DNA from: Paenibacillus sp. D2_2
GTDB lineage: Bacteria > Bacillota > Bacilli > Paenibacillales > Paenibacillaceae
Length of the DNA stretch: 64,000 nt
Assembly (NCBI RefSeq): GCF_031199965.1
Contig: NZ_CP133605.1
Location: 5,684,348-5,748,347, forward strand
Reading direction: 5' to 3'
Shown here: positions 1-8,424 of the stretch, piece by piece
Layout: each line of letters begins with the position of its first letter
How positions within the stretch are numbered: position 1 is the stretch's first letter
The notes under the pieces: generated by a model
Seen by the model: the letters and a program-made list of their open reading frames with translations, nothing else
Database searches by the model: none
Told to the model about the DNA's origin: nothing
Made by a program: the position numbers and the translations under genes

Positions 1-2
1 AT

Positions 3-440
3 GCGAATCGTTTGCTTGCAGCGCTGCGTGAAATCGCTGAAGTAAACCCATCAGAGGCTAATATTTCCACGTGGAACATCTTAGATAAGCCAGCCGCATC
101 ACAACTACAATTACAACCACAAGATAGCAGTCAGTCCGTGCAAATGACAGCGAACGTGTCGGCTCCCGTATTGTTCAGTCTTCGGCCTATAGCTGCAGTA
201 GATATCGAGAGGATTCCGGTTGAGGAGAGCGCTGGACGGCAAGCGGCGGAGATGGTAATTCCGTATCCGCCAGGAATCCCTATCCTTTATCCGGGTGAGT
301 GGATAACGAATGAAATAGAGTCTGCGTTGATCGGGTTGAGACGTTCTAAGGCGAAGTGCCAAGGTGTAGAGGATTCTTCTCTGTGTACGATCAACGTATA
401 TCAAAGTACAGAACAAAGGCGGGAACATCGTGAAATCTAA
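3..440 (+). CDS. Orn/Lys/Arg decarboxylase, C-terminal fragment (5' end outside window)
   Basis: This is the C-terminal part of a PLP-dependent basic amino acid decarboxylase of the YaaO/SpeA type, which makes polyamine precursors such as agmatine or cadaverine. The open frame runs in from the window edge, so the start and the catalytic lysine domain are not visible. The segment IPYPPGIPILYPGEW is the hallmark of the small C-terminal domain of this family. It lies directly before tmk, as yaaO does in B. subtilis, and its stop overlaps the tmk start by 11 bases. Substrate cannot be decided from this piece. Confidence 0.85.
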   Translation, partial: ANRLLAALREIAEVNPSEANISTWNILDKPAASQLQLQPQDSSQSVQMTANVSAPVLFSLRPIAAVDIERIPVEESAGRQAAEMVIPYPPGIPILYPGEWITNEIESALIGLRRSKAKCQGVEDSSLCTINVYQSTEQRREHREI

Positions 441-1092
441 AGATAGAGGAATGTTTATTACGTTGGAGGGCGGTGACGGATCGGGCAAGACGACGGTGAT
501 TGAAGAAATGGCGACGGTGCTTGAAGAACAGGGAATCCCTTATATCAAGACCCGTGAGCCTGGCGGTATTGAGATTGCTGAGAAGATTCGGGCAGTCATT
601 CTGAATCCGCAGCATACGGCCATGGATCCGCGCACAGAAGCGCTGCTCTATGCGGCTGCAAGACGTCAACACTTGGCTGAGAAGGTTGAACCAGCCCTTG
701 CTGAAGGCATTTTCGTATTATGCGACCGATTTATTGATAGCAGTCTGGCCTATCAGGGATATGCCCGTGGTCTAGGCATTGAGGAAGTATTATCAATTAA
801 TCTGTTTGCTACAAATGGACGGATGCCAGACATTACATTCTACATGGAGATTGAACCAGAGTTAGGATTGGCACGAATCTCTTCCAATCAAGGACGGGAA
901 GTGAATCGTCTTGATCTGGAGGAGCTGGCTTTTCACCAGCAGGTTCGTGAGGGGTATCAAAGAGTGGTCTCCATGTACCCAGAGCGAATCCAAGTGGTCG
1001 ATGCTTCCGGTTCGAAGCAGGAGATTGCTGAATTGATCAAGAGCCAACTTCTTAGAGCTATAGAGGAATTTAAGCGTTCTATGTCAAAATAG
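430..1092 (+). CDS. tmk: Thymidylate kinase
   Basis: Cytoplasmic dTMP kinase that phosphorylates dTMP to dTDP for DNA synthesis. The 220-residue protein has the P-loop GGDGSGKT at residues 14-21, the DR(F) motif LCDRFIDSSLAYQG near residue 97, and a TREPGG loop near residue 36, all typical. I chose the GTG at 430 because AAAGGCGGG lies just before it; an ATG at 451 is the alternative. It overlaps the end of the decarboxylase gene and is followed by darA, the usual Bacillales order. Length is normal and the frame is intact. Confidence 0.96.
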   Translation: MKSKDRGMFITLEGGDGSGKTTVIEEMATVLEEQGIPYIKTREPGGIEIAEKIRAVILNPQHTAMDPRTEALLYAAARRQHLAEKVEPALAEGIFVLCDRFIDSSLAYQGYARGLGIEEVLSINLFATNGRMPDITFYMEIEPELGLARISSNQGREVNRLDLEELAFHQQVREGYQRVVSMYPERIQVVDASGSKQEIAELIKSQLLRAIEEFKRSMSK

Positions 1093-1167
1093 TAGAATAG
1101 TTGAACCGATGCCACCTTGTTTGAATGTGGATGGCCTGGTTCACAAAAATATGAGGAGGGACTGCAA

Positions 1168-1497
1168 ATGAAATTAATTGTTGCGATTATCCAAGATAAG
1201 GACAGCAATAAATTGTCCAGCGCACTGGTTAAGGAGAATTTTCGAGCAACGAAGCTAGCGAGTACAGGTGGGTTTCTACGCGCAGGCAACACGACATTCA
1301 TGATCGGGGTCGATGATAATCAGGTGGAATCCGTATTGGATGTGATCCGCAATAGTTGTAAAGTACGTGAGCAGTTGGTAACTCCAGTAACACCAATGAG
1401 CGGGACAACGGACTCCTATTTGCCATTGCCGGTTGAAGTGCAAGTCGGTGGGGCAACCGTATTCGTATTGCCGGTAGATCGATTTGAACATTTCTAA
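1168..1497 (+). CDS. darA: Cyclic di-AMP receptor DarA (YaaQ/PstA family)
   Basis: PII-like trimeric protein of 109 residues that binds cyclic di-AMP. The start MKLIVAIIQDKD, the TKLASTGGFLRAGNTTFMIG stretch and the C-terminal VGGATVFVLPVDRFEHF are characteristic of DarA/YaaQ. The ATG at 1168 follows GAGGAGGG by seven bases; the frame stays open upstream but has no better start. It lies between tmk and yaaR as in other Bacilli. Its downstream target is unknown in the family. It is notable here because a c-di-AMP riboswitch sits 8 kb downstream before the yabE-like gene. Confidence 0.95.
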   Translation: MKLIVAIIQDKDSNKLSSALVKENFRATKLASTGGFLRAGNTTFMIGVDDNQVESVLDVIRNSCKVREQLVTPVTPMSGTTDSYLPLPVEVQVGGATVFVLPVDRFEHF

Positions 1498-1572
1498 ACA
1501 TAATGTTAACCATATATCTGCTTAGTATGATAGAATCATAAACAATCATAGATGGATAGGCAGGTGACAGCT

Positions 1573-2016
1573 TTGAAAATAGATCCGGGGTTCAGGCCGC
1601 TGAACAGCCGTCTGGGCGTAAGCGATAATGCGGCTAAGCCAACTCAGGCCAAGAGCTTCGCTGATGTGATGCATAAGCACGGAGAACAGGCCAGTAAGGA
1701 TGAATTAAATCGTAAATTTAAGGAGATTCAGCTGCAAGGCGACCGCTTAGCACGTTCAATGACGGTTCGGGAGCTGAAAGCTTACCGTCTTATGGTTAAG
1801 AGCTTCCTTGAGGATACGGTTCGGCGCGGGGTAGGCATTAAGGATTCCCGGGGCTGGGATCGACGAGGTAGAGGGAAGCGATACAAGCTGCTGGATGAGA
1901 TCGATGCAGCCTTGCTGGAGATGGCTGATGAGCTGCTTCAGTCAGAGCAGGGGAAGATTGAACTATTGCAGAAAATCGGTGAAATTCGCGGTATGCTTAT
2001 AAATTTGTGTTTTTAG
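1573..2016 (+). CDS. yaaR: YaaR family protein (DUF327)
   Basis: Small conserved cytoplasmic protein of unknown function found between darA and holB in Bacilli. About 147 residues, strongly charged and helical, ending in the family signature IGEIRGMLINLCF. I prefer the TTG at 1573 (giving MKIDPGF), five bases after AGGTGA; an ATG at 1552 would add seven residues but lacks a good ribosome binding site. The gene ends 17 bases before holB, so the two are probably cotranscribed. No catalytic motif is visible. Confidence 0.85.
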   Translation: MKIDPGFRPLNSRLGVSDNAAKPTQAKSFADVMHKHGEQASKDELNRKFKEIQLQGDRLARSMTVRELKAYRLMVKSFLEDTVRRGVGIKDSRGWDRRGRGKRYKLLDEIDAALLEMADELLQSEQGKIELLQKIGEIRGMLINLCF

Positions 2017-2033
2017 AAGAGGTAAGAGGAATT

Positions 2034-3013
2034 ATGGCTTTTAAAGATATTATCGGACAGGAGGCTGCCAAGCAGCAGTTGCAGAGCAGTCTCCGCCGCA
2101 AGCAAATATCCCATGCATATATTTTAGCGGTCCGCCGGGAAGCGGACAGAAGGAAGTAGCTATGGCGTTCGCCCAGGCTCTGTTCTGTACGAAGGGCGGG
2201 GACGACGCTTGTGGTGAATGTCTGGAATGCCGCAAGGTACAGCATGGTAATCACTCTGATTTGCATTATATCGCTCCTGACGGAGCCAGTATCAAGATTG
2301 AACAAATCCGCGATTTACAGCGGATCTTTTCATATCGCTCGGAGACAGGTAACCCGAAGGTGTACATTATTGATGAAGCGGATAAGATGACCGTTCAGGC
2401 GGCTAACAGTCTACTGAAGTTTCTTGAAGAGCCGCCATCTCCGGCCGTAGCTATTCTATTGTCCGATAACGGACGGGCTCTTCTGCCGACGATTCAGTCT
2501 CGAGCTCAATGGGTATCCTTCATGCCACTGGATCCGGATCGGATGCTGCAAATTTTAACCGGAGAAGGATATGCTGTGAATCTGTGCAGATGTGCTGTAC
2601 AATTGGCAGCGGGAGTCCAATCCTGCCGGGATTTACTTGATCAGAATTGGTTTGCAGAAATTAGAAACGTAGTGTTACAATTAGGGAAGGAAACCGCTGG
2701 CCGTGGCGGATCTCCTTTAATTACAGCGCAGCAGAATGTATTCAAGGCCGGACTAAGCGAACATTTGGACATCCTGTTCAGCCTGTTCCATTTATGGTTC
2801 AAGGACATGATTCATGCGCTCTATCATAGACATGACCGAATCGTTTTCATAGACGAGCTGGATTTTATAACAAAGCATGCTTTCTCACGTGCTGAAGAGC
2901 AGTGGATTCATGCAATGGAACTCGTGGCGGAAAGTAAGAAAAAACTGCGACAAAATATGAATGCCCAGCTCTGTCTTGAACAGTTTCTTATTGGTATAGA
3001 CGGGCGTAATTAA
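2034..3013 (+). CDS. holB: DNA polymerase III subunit delta' (frame broken once)
   Basis: Stator subunit of the clamp loader, which opens the beta clamp with DnaX and HolA. The ATG at 2034 gives MAFKDIIGQEAAKQQLQ, the usual N-terminus. The frame breaks at 2122-2125, where a run of four T should be five; correction restores ..HAYIFSGPPGSGQKEVA, a degenerate P-loop as expected for the non-ATPase delta' subunit. A zinc module with four cysteines (CTKGGDDACGECLEC) follows, then the DEADKMT box. Corrected length is about 326 residues. The gene is essential, so the break is very probably a sequence error. Confidence 0.93.
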
Positions 3014-3144
3014 TCGGCGGCAGTACGTATCGTGTCAGACAGATAGATAAACTTTTCTCCCGTGATAAGCAGGGGTTTGATTACAAGTGGTAGCCTCTAC
3101 CTGAGGTTCACCAGGTTTTTATCGCTATACAAGGGGGTAAGTTT

Positions 3145-3945
3145 TTGTATACTGTAGTAGGTGTCCGCTTTAAGAAAGCGGGTAAAATATATTATTTCGA
3201 TCCGCTTGATTTTCCCGTTGAGAAGGACCAGAGCGTCATTGTCGAGACGGCACGAGGGATCGAATACGGTAAGGTTGTAGTTGGCAAGAAGGTAGTCGAA
3301 GAGGAGGACGTCGTTCTTCCGCTCAAGAAGGTGATCCGGATTGCGGGCGATGCTGATGCCGACATTGTAGAAGAGAATAAGCTTGCGGCGAAGAACGCTT
3401 TTGCCACATGTTTAAATAAAATCAAAGACCATGACTTGAAGATGAAGCTGGTCGATGTCGAATTTACGTTTGACCGCAACAAAATTATTTTCTATTTTAC
3501 GGCGGAGGGACGGGTGGATTTTAGAGAACTGGTAAAGGATTTGGCCAGTATCTTCCGTACTCGTATCGAGCTGAGGCAGATCGGGGTCAGAGACGAGGCG
3601 AAGATGTTGGGCGGGATTGGCCCTTGCGGGCGGATTCTGTGCTGTTCCTCTTGGCTCGGGGATTTCGAGCCTGTGTCCATCAAGATGGCCAAAGATCAGA
3701 GCTTGTCGCTCAATCCAACCAAGATCTCCGGTTTATGCGGCAGATTAATGTGTTGTCTCAAATTTGAGCATGATAACTACGAGAGTGTGAAGGAAGAAAT
3801 GCCGACGGTTGGCAAGCAAGTGATTACCTCTCTGGGAGAGGGTAAGGTCGTCGGAATTAATGCTGGTTCGCGGACAGTGCATGTGCAATTGTTCGAGATC
3901 AATAAGGTCAAGGAGCTTTCGTTAGAAGACGTAGTTGTTAAATAG
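3145..3945 (+). CDS. ricT: PSP1-domain protein RicT (YaaT), Ric complex subunit
   Basis: Subunit of the RicA/RicF/RicT complex, which in B. subtilis binds Fe-S clusters, influences RNase Y-dependent mRNA maturation and stimulates the phosphorelay to Spo0A. The 266-residue protein carries the cysteine clusters GPCGRILCC (Cys161, 166, 167) and GLCGRLMCC (Cys198, 203, 204) that ligate iron-sulfur clusters. The TTG at 3145 is preceded by AAGGGGGTAAG. A 131-base gap separates it from holB, so it may have its own promoter, although I could not assign one. The frame is intact. Confidence 0.95.
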   Translation: MYTVVGVRFKKAGKIYYFDPLDFPVEKDQSVIVETARGIEYGKVVVGKKVVEEEDVVLPLKKVIRIAGDADADIVEENKLAAKNAFATCLNKIKDHDLKMKLVDVEFTFDRNKIIFYFTAEGRVDFRELVKDLASIFRTRIELRQIGVRDEAKMLGGIGPCGRILCCSSWLGDFEPVSIKMAKDQSLSLNPTKISGLCGRLMCCLKFEHDNYESVKEEMPTVGKQVITSLGEGKVVGINAGSRTVHVQLFEINKVKELSLEDVVVK

Positions 3946-3996
3946 TCAAGATATCATGATTTTCAATATATCTGAGAATGACTCTGGGGTGGGAAC

Positions 3997-4362
3997 TTGG
4001 AGAATAAAGATATTTTCGCTTATATGCAAGCACTGGAAAAACAAATAGCTAAAGTACACGGCGATTTTGGCACGCTTATGCTTGAGGTGAAGAAGCTGAT
4101 GGAAGAGAACCAACAGCTTAGACTTGAGAATGAGAAGATGCGTAAAGTACTGAGGCAAGAGAACGAGATAGAACCAGCCTCTTCCGAAGGGAAGCAGGAA
4201 CAAGTACAGTTGGAGCATAAGGACAATACTGATATCGTGGGAGAAGGGCATGATAACCTGGCACGGTTGTATCACGAAGGCTTCCATATCTGTAATGTTT
4301 ATTACGGACATTTACGTACAGAGGGCGACTGCCTGTTCTGCCTGTCTTTTTTGAATAAATAA
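3997..4362 (+). CDS. yabA: Replication initiation control protein YabA
   Basis: Negative regulator of replication initiation that bridges DnaA and the DnaN clamp. The 121-residue protein has an N-terminal leucine-zipper coiled coil (about residues 10-60, with repeats such as LMEENQQLRLENEKM) and a C-terminal zinc module with HEGFHIC followed by CLFC. The TTG at 3997 follows a GGGGTGGG ribosome binding site. It lies 51 bases after ricT and ends at a strong terminator, which closes the tmk-to-yabA transcription block. Confidence 0.95.
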   Translation: MENKDIFAYMQALEKQIAKVHGDFGTLMLEVKKLMEENQQLRLENEKMRKVLRQENEIEPASSEGKQEQVQLEHKDNTDIVGEGHDNLARLYHEGFHICNVYYGHLRTEGDCLFCLSFLNK

Positions 4363-4366
4363 CAAG

Positions 4367-4395
4367 CCGTAGGGAGAACTTCCTACGGTTTTTTT
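4367..4395 (+). terminator. Intrinsic terminator after yabA
   Basis: CCGTAGG (4367-4373) pairs with CCTACGG (4382-4388), followed by an eight-base T run. It starts five bases after the yabA stop. Confidence 0.9.
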
Positions 4396-4468
4396 TAGAT
4401 TTCAATGAGGATTCAATTCATACAAGAGATATGTAAAAAAACTTAGCAGAAATGGATGAGCGCGATTC

Positions 4469-5222
4469 ATGAGAAATGTAGAAATTTATGAGACAGAGCG
4501 GGTGGATGATCTGCTCACCCATAATCTATCGATCATTCAGAGCGAGCAGGTGTTCAGCTTCTCGATGGATGCAGTACTGCTGGCGAGATTCGCGAATATT
4601 CCGAAGTACGGCCGAATATTGGACCTTTGCAGCGGCAACGGTGTGATTCCGATTCTGTTGTCAACTCGGACGAACGCGCAAATTGAAGGCATCGAGATTC
4701 AGCCCCGGCTTGCCGATATGGCTCGGCGTAGTGTGGAGATGAACGGGCTGACGGAGCGTATAAACATTATGGAAGGGGATCTACGCGATCTGGCGAAGGA
4801 AGGCGGGAATGGTATATATGATGCCATCACGGTAAATCCGCCTATATGCCGCTGACTGGCGGAGATCTGAAGCAAAGTGAGCACCAGAGTATCGCCCGGC
4901 ATGAGATTCATTGTACGCTGGAGGATGTGGCGCAAGCGTCAATGCGGCTGGTCAAGCCGGGGGCAAAATATCGATGGTCCATAGACCACAGCGGCTTGGC
5001 GATATCATTACGATGTTCAGGAAGTACCGGATGGAGCCGAAGGTTATCCAATTTGTACATCCCCGGATTGGATCTGAAGCCAACATGGTATTGGTCGAGG
5101 CACATCGGGACGGGAAACCGGACGTCAAAATATTGCCCCCATTGATCGTATATCAGGAGAACGGGGAATACTGTCAGGAAGTTATGGATATTTATTACGG
5201 ACCCAAAGAGGAGAAGGCATGA
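4469..5222 (+). CDS. yabB: tRNA1(Val) (adenine37-N6)-methyltransferase-like protein (YabB; frame broken twice)
   Basis: SAM-dependent N6-adenine methyltransferase of the TrmN6/YabB group, expected to modify tRNA. The SAM-binding motif LDLCSGNGVIPILLS and the catalytic NPPY-type motif (NPPYMPL after correction) are present. The frame breaks near 4841-4843 (one base short before the Tyr codon of NPPY) and at 4959-4963, where five G should be six (VKPGGKISMVHRPQR). Corrected length is about 251 residues. It lies between yabA and rsmI, but the small GIY-YIG gene yazA found here in B. subtilis is absent. The ATG at 4469 has only a weak ribosome binding site. Confidence 0.88.
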
Positions 5223-6107
5223 GTATAAGTATACAGAGAAGTTTTGAAGATAAGCTGGAAATTAATAGCCCGGGAGGCTGTTCCTCGTCGCTACGCCGAT
5301 CGGTAACTTAGAGGATATGACCTATCGTGCAGTACGTACCCTGCAGGAGGCGGATATCATAGCTGCGGAGGATACGAGACAGACACGTAAACTTCTAAGC
5401 CATTTTGAAATATCACCTGGTAAGCTGCTCAGTTATCATGAGCATAATAAGGCAGCCAGCGGCCCGGAATTGATACGCTTTATAATAGAAGGAAAAAATT
5501 TAGCATTGGTCAGCGATGCTGGTCTTCCGGCCATTTCCGACCCTGGTAGTGATCTGGTTAAACTGGCGCTTGAAGCGGGGATCTCGGTGATTCCGGTTCC
5601 TGGGGCGAATGCAGCTCTGTCGGCTCTAATCGTGTCGGGCTTACCTACAGAGAGATTCACCTTCCTCGGCTTCCTTCCACGGGATAATAAAGATAGAGAC
5701 AAGCTATTAAGCTCGATTCTTGATGAACAAGGAACACTGCTGTTGTATGAATCGCCCCATCGATTGATGAAGTCGCTTGAGGCGCTTCTGGAGGCCTGGG
5801 GGATAGACATGTCGTTCTGGCTCGTGAGCTGACGAAGCGCTATGAAGAGATGGTGCGGGGGACATTAAGCGAATGCTTAGAGTGGTTGAAGGAGCACCCA
5901 CCGATTGGAGAATACTGCATTGTCGTCTCCGGGGCACATCCCGAAGAAGTGAAGGAGCGGCGGGATGCTTGGTGGCAAGCTCTCTCTGTGGAGGAGCATG
6001 TTGCGCATTATGAGGAGCAGGAGAGTCTGCCAAGAAAAGAAGCGATGAAAAAGGCAGCTGGGGATCGTGGAGTTTCGAAACGGGACATTTATAATATGCT
6101 GCTGTAA
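5219..6107 (+). CDS. rsmI: 16S rRNA (cytidine1402-2'-O)-methyltransferase RsmI (frame broken twice)
   Basis: Methylates the ribose of C1402 in 16S rRNA using SAM; tetrapyrrole-methylase fold. The start ATG overlaps the yabB stop (ATGA). Corrected frame gives LFLVATPIGNLEDMTYRA, EDTRQTRKLLSHF and SDAGLPAISDPG, all diagnostic. The breaks are near 5278 (a CC pair reduced to C, giving GGLFLV when restored) and at 5798-5802 (five G for six, WGDRHVVLARELTKRYEE when restored). Corrected length is about 296 residues. The C-terminal part (DRGVSKRDIYNML) is complete. Confidence 0.92.
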
Positions 6108-6108
6108 T

Positions 6109-6152
6109 AGAGGTTGTTCCTTCTCGGTGCTGAGATCCAACCTTTTGGACAT
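6109..6152 (+). repeat. Internally deleted copy of dispersed palindromic repeat
   Basis: Directly after the rsmI stop, AGAGGTTGTTC matches the left end of the longer repeats at 48004 and 63574. It is joined to TTCTCGGTGCTGA and a degenerate CTTTTGGACAT that match their right end. The middle of the element is missing. Confidence 0.55.
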
Positions 6153-6193
6153 GTATTAAAAGAGTAAAGGCCCTTTTTTGTTTACTTTAAATG

Positions 6194-6223
6194 TATAAAA
6201 ACCCATAAATTGTATTTATGGGT
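6194..6223 (-). terminator. Intrinsic terminator of abrB (minus strand)
   Basis: Perfect 10-bp stem ACCCATAAAT (6201-6210) / ATTTATGGGT (6214-6223) with a three-base loop. Read on the minus strand it is followed by a short T run. It lies 105 bases beyond the abrB stop. Confidence 0.7.
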
Positions 6224-6328
6224 CAAAAAGGGGCCTTCATAGGCCGGGTTCAAGCCTGGAAGGCGCCAAGGAGATATGAAAAAGGTTAGAATTAACATAT
6301 TCAGTAAATCTATTATATACTATTTTTA

Positions 6329-6583
6329 TTAATTTGTCACAGGGGTAGGCAATTCACTCAAACATTCGTGGCAAACAATTTTTCCCTTGAAGTAAGTTAC
6401 GTTCTCGGCATTGCCACAGAAGATACAAGCAGGCTCATATTTCTTAAGCATAATCCGTTCTCCGTCAACGTAAATTTCAAGAGCGTCTTTCTCACCGATT
6501 CCAAGTGTACGGCGCAATTCGATCGGGATTACGACACGTCCCAATTCATCTACTTTTCTAACAATACCTGTTGATTTCATCAT
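6329..6583 (-). CDS. abrB: Transition-state regulator AbrB, zinc-ribbon-tailed form
   Basis: AbrB-type DNA-binding repressor of post-exponential genes. The N-terminal swapped-hairpin domain (residues 1-50, STGIVRKVDELGRVVIP and IELRRTLGIGEKDALEIYVD) is nearly identical to B. subtilis AbrB. The C-terminus differs: instead of the AbrB multimerisation tail it has CIFC (Cys53, Cys56) and CHEC (Cys71, Cys74), a likely zinc ribbon. Length is 84 residues from the first of two ATGs (83 from the second). GAGGGG lies upstream. It is divergent from the HD-domain gene and has Spo0A boxes in its promoter. Confidence 0.95.
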   Translation of the reverse strand: MMKSTGIVRKVDELGRVVIPIELRRTLGIGEKDALEIYVDGERIMLKKYEPACIFCGNAENVTYFKGKIVCHECLSELPTPVTN

Positions 6584-6616
6584 AACTGATAGTAGCCCCT
6601 CTCGCTATAGATTAAA

Positions 6617-6685
6617 AGTGTCATTATTCGACAAACTTCTATCTTTTATGATATTTATGATACCAACCATTGCCAGAATAGTCAA
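6617..6685 (-). promoter_or_regulatory. abrB promoter with tandem Spo0A boxes
   Basis: On the minus strand TTGACT (6685-6680), a 17-base spacer and TATCAT (6662-6657) form a sigma-A promoter. Downstream of the expected start, TGTCGAA (6633-6627) is a perfect 0A box. TGACACT (6623-6617) follows at ten-base spacing as a degraded second box. This matches the known arrangement of Spo0A repression sites in B. subtilis abrB. Confidence 0.75.
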
Positions 6686-6800
6686 CCTATTTATGGTAGA
6701 GTTCATTTTTATTTCTATTTATTTGGTTAAAAAAACATAAATCGTCCTTAAATTACTGTCTAGAAAGCCTATTTTCCACCTAATTTGGGTTATTCTAAGA

Positions 6801-6863
6801 TTCGACAATTTGGAAAGTGAATATTCAACACTATTAGACAAAATTCGACAAACTATGTCGAAT
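6801..6863 (+). promoter_or_regulatory. Spo0A-box cluster before the HD-domain gene
   Basis: Three exact 0A-box matches: TTCGACA at 6801-6807, TTCGACA at 6844-6850 and TGTCGAA at 6856-6862. The last two form a perfect inverted repeat ATTCGACA-N5-TGTCGAAT (6843-6863), 18 bases before the HD gene start. The rest of the 6584-6881 gap is AT-rich without a gene. Confidence 0.6.
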
Positions 6864-6881
6864 TAGCTGGGAGGGATTTAA

Positions 6882-8171
6882 ATGTACCGTCAACTTCGGG
6901 AAGAAAAAGTGTTCAAGGATCCGGTTCATAATTATGTTCATGTTCAGGATGAGATTATTTGGTCGCTCATTAATACTTCCGAATTTCAGCGCTTGCGCCG
7001 CATTCGTCAGCTTGGAACTTCTTATTTAACCTTTCATGGTGCTGAGCATAGTCGATTCTCCCATTCTCTAGGAGTTTATGAGATTACTCGGCGGATTATT
7101 TCTCAATTCGAACGCGCCAATTATGCTGACTGGCCACGAGAAGAGGGAATGGTAGCTTTATGTGCTGCATTATTGCATGATTTGGGCCATGGTCCGTTCT
7201 CCCATTCTGTCGAACAGGCCTTCCAGATGAATCATGAGGATTGGACTTGTCGAATTTTACTCGGCGATACAGAAGTCAGATCTGTGCTACGTCGGTTGGG
7301 TGATGACTTCCCGGATAAAGTAGCGGCGGTCATCCGTAAGGATTATGAGCAGCCTATTGTTGTTAATCTTGTCTCAAGTCCGCTGGATGCCGATCGTATG
7401 GATTATTTACTGCGCGATGCTTATTTTACCGGCGTTAATTATGGAACGATTGATATGGATCGGATCCTACGGATGCTTAGACCGTATAAAGGAAGAATTG
7501 TTGTCAAAGATTCAGGTATGCATGCGGTGGAAGATTATTTAATGTCCAGATATCAGATGTATTGGCAGGTGTATTTCCATCCGGTCACACGGAGTTCGGA
7601 GATCATTTTGCGGCAAATCTTTAGAAGAGCTAAGGAGTTATACGAGCAGGGCCACTCCTTTAAGTTCCTGCCAGAACCTTTACCTTCATTATTTAATCGC
7701 AACATTACGGTACAGGAGTACCTGCAATTGGATGAAGCGTTGGTTCAGACGGCCTTCATGCAGTGGAGAAAGGAAACGGACGAGCTTCTTGGAGAATTAT
7801 GTTCCCGTTTCATCGATCGTAAGCTATATAAGTATGTAGAAGTAGAATCCTTGGACATGGAGACCATTGAAGAGATTAGAGCTGCTTTTAATAAGTCAGG
7901 GCTTAATCCGGAATACGATTTGGAAATTGATTTTCCAACTGATCTGCCGTATGATGTGTTTCGTCCGGACGGGGAGAGTCGGGAGAAGCAAATCTTGCTT
8001 TTGGACCGTCAGGAGCGCTTGCGAGAAATCTCTGAAGTATCGGATATTGTTAGATCGATCAGCGGTCTACAGCGCGGAAAATTCCATTTATATTTTCCAG
8101 ATAATAAGGTCCGTGCGATTATTGACGAACTTCCGCATGAGATTGCGGAAATATTCGTAGAACAGCATTAA
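6882..8171 (+). CDS. HD-domain phosphohydrolase (YwfO/dGTPase-like)
   Basis: A 429-residue metal-dependent phosphohydrolase of the HD superfamily, related to dNTP triphosphohydrolases such as YwfO. Metal-binding motifs are EHSRFSHSLGV (His56, His61), LLHDLGHGPFSHS (His99-Asp100) and the later SSPLDADRMDYLLRDA. The ATG at 6882 follows GGGAGGG. The substrate is not evident; a dNTP or related nucleotide is inferred from the family. B. subtilis has metS at this position, so this gene replaces or was moved into the abrB-tatD interval. It is preceded by several Spo0A boxes. The frame is intact. Confidence 0.88.
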   Translation: MYRQLREEKVFKDPVHNYVHVQDEIIWSLINTSEFQRLRRIRQLGTSYLTFHGAEHSRFSHSLGVYEITRRIISQFERANYADWPREEGMVALCAALLHDLGHGPFSHSVEQAFQMNHEDWTCRILLGDTEVRSVLRRLGDDFPDKVAAVIRKDYEQPIVVNLVSSPLDADRMDYLLRDAYFTGVNYGTIDMDRILRMLRPYKGRIVVKDSGMHAVEDYLMSRYQMYWQVYFHPVTRSSEIILRQIFRRAKELYEQGHSFKFLPEPLPSLFNRNITVQEYLQLDEALVQTAFMQWRKETDELLGELCSRFIDRKLYKYVEVESLDMETIEEIRAAFNKSGLNPEYDLEIDFPTDLPYDVFRPDGESREKQILLLDRQERLREISEVSDIVRSISGLQRGKFHLYFPDNKVRAIIDELPHEIAEIFVEQH

Positions 8172-8297
8172 ATTCTCGAATCATGATAGAAAATCGGGCA
8201 ACGATAACTATCAAATTTACTATAATAAGTTGAGCCCATGAGATACCTGGGAACAGGCAAGAGGCTGAAATGATTCTGGAGAAGCGTAGCGCTCGCC

Positions 8298-8340
8298 TTT
8301 GTGAACGAATTTATTTTATTAAATCAAGAAATTTGTGAAC
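8298..8340 (+). repeat. Direct repeat in the tatD leader
   Basis: TTTGTGAAC occurs at 8298-8306 and again at 8332-8340, separated by AT-rich sequence. The whole 8172-8424 gap has no gene, and I found no convincing promoter in it. A GC-rich patch GAAGCGTAGCGCTCGCC precedes the first copy. Confidence 0.4.
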
Positions 8341-8424
8341 AACAGCGATCGGAGGAACATTTCAACCTGCTGCCTTCAACCAATAATTATAAGTTCAATT
8401 TATACTACAGGAGGCGCAATTCAC

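Noticed and set aside
3014..3144. Possible terminator ACCTG/CAGGT with T run between holB and ricT
   Set aside because: The stem is only five pairs with an unstable loop. Left out as too weak.
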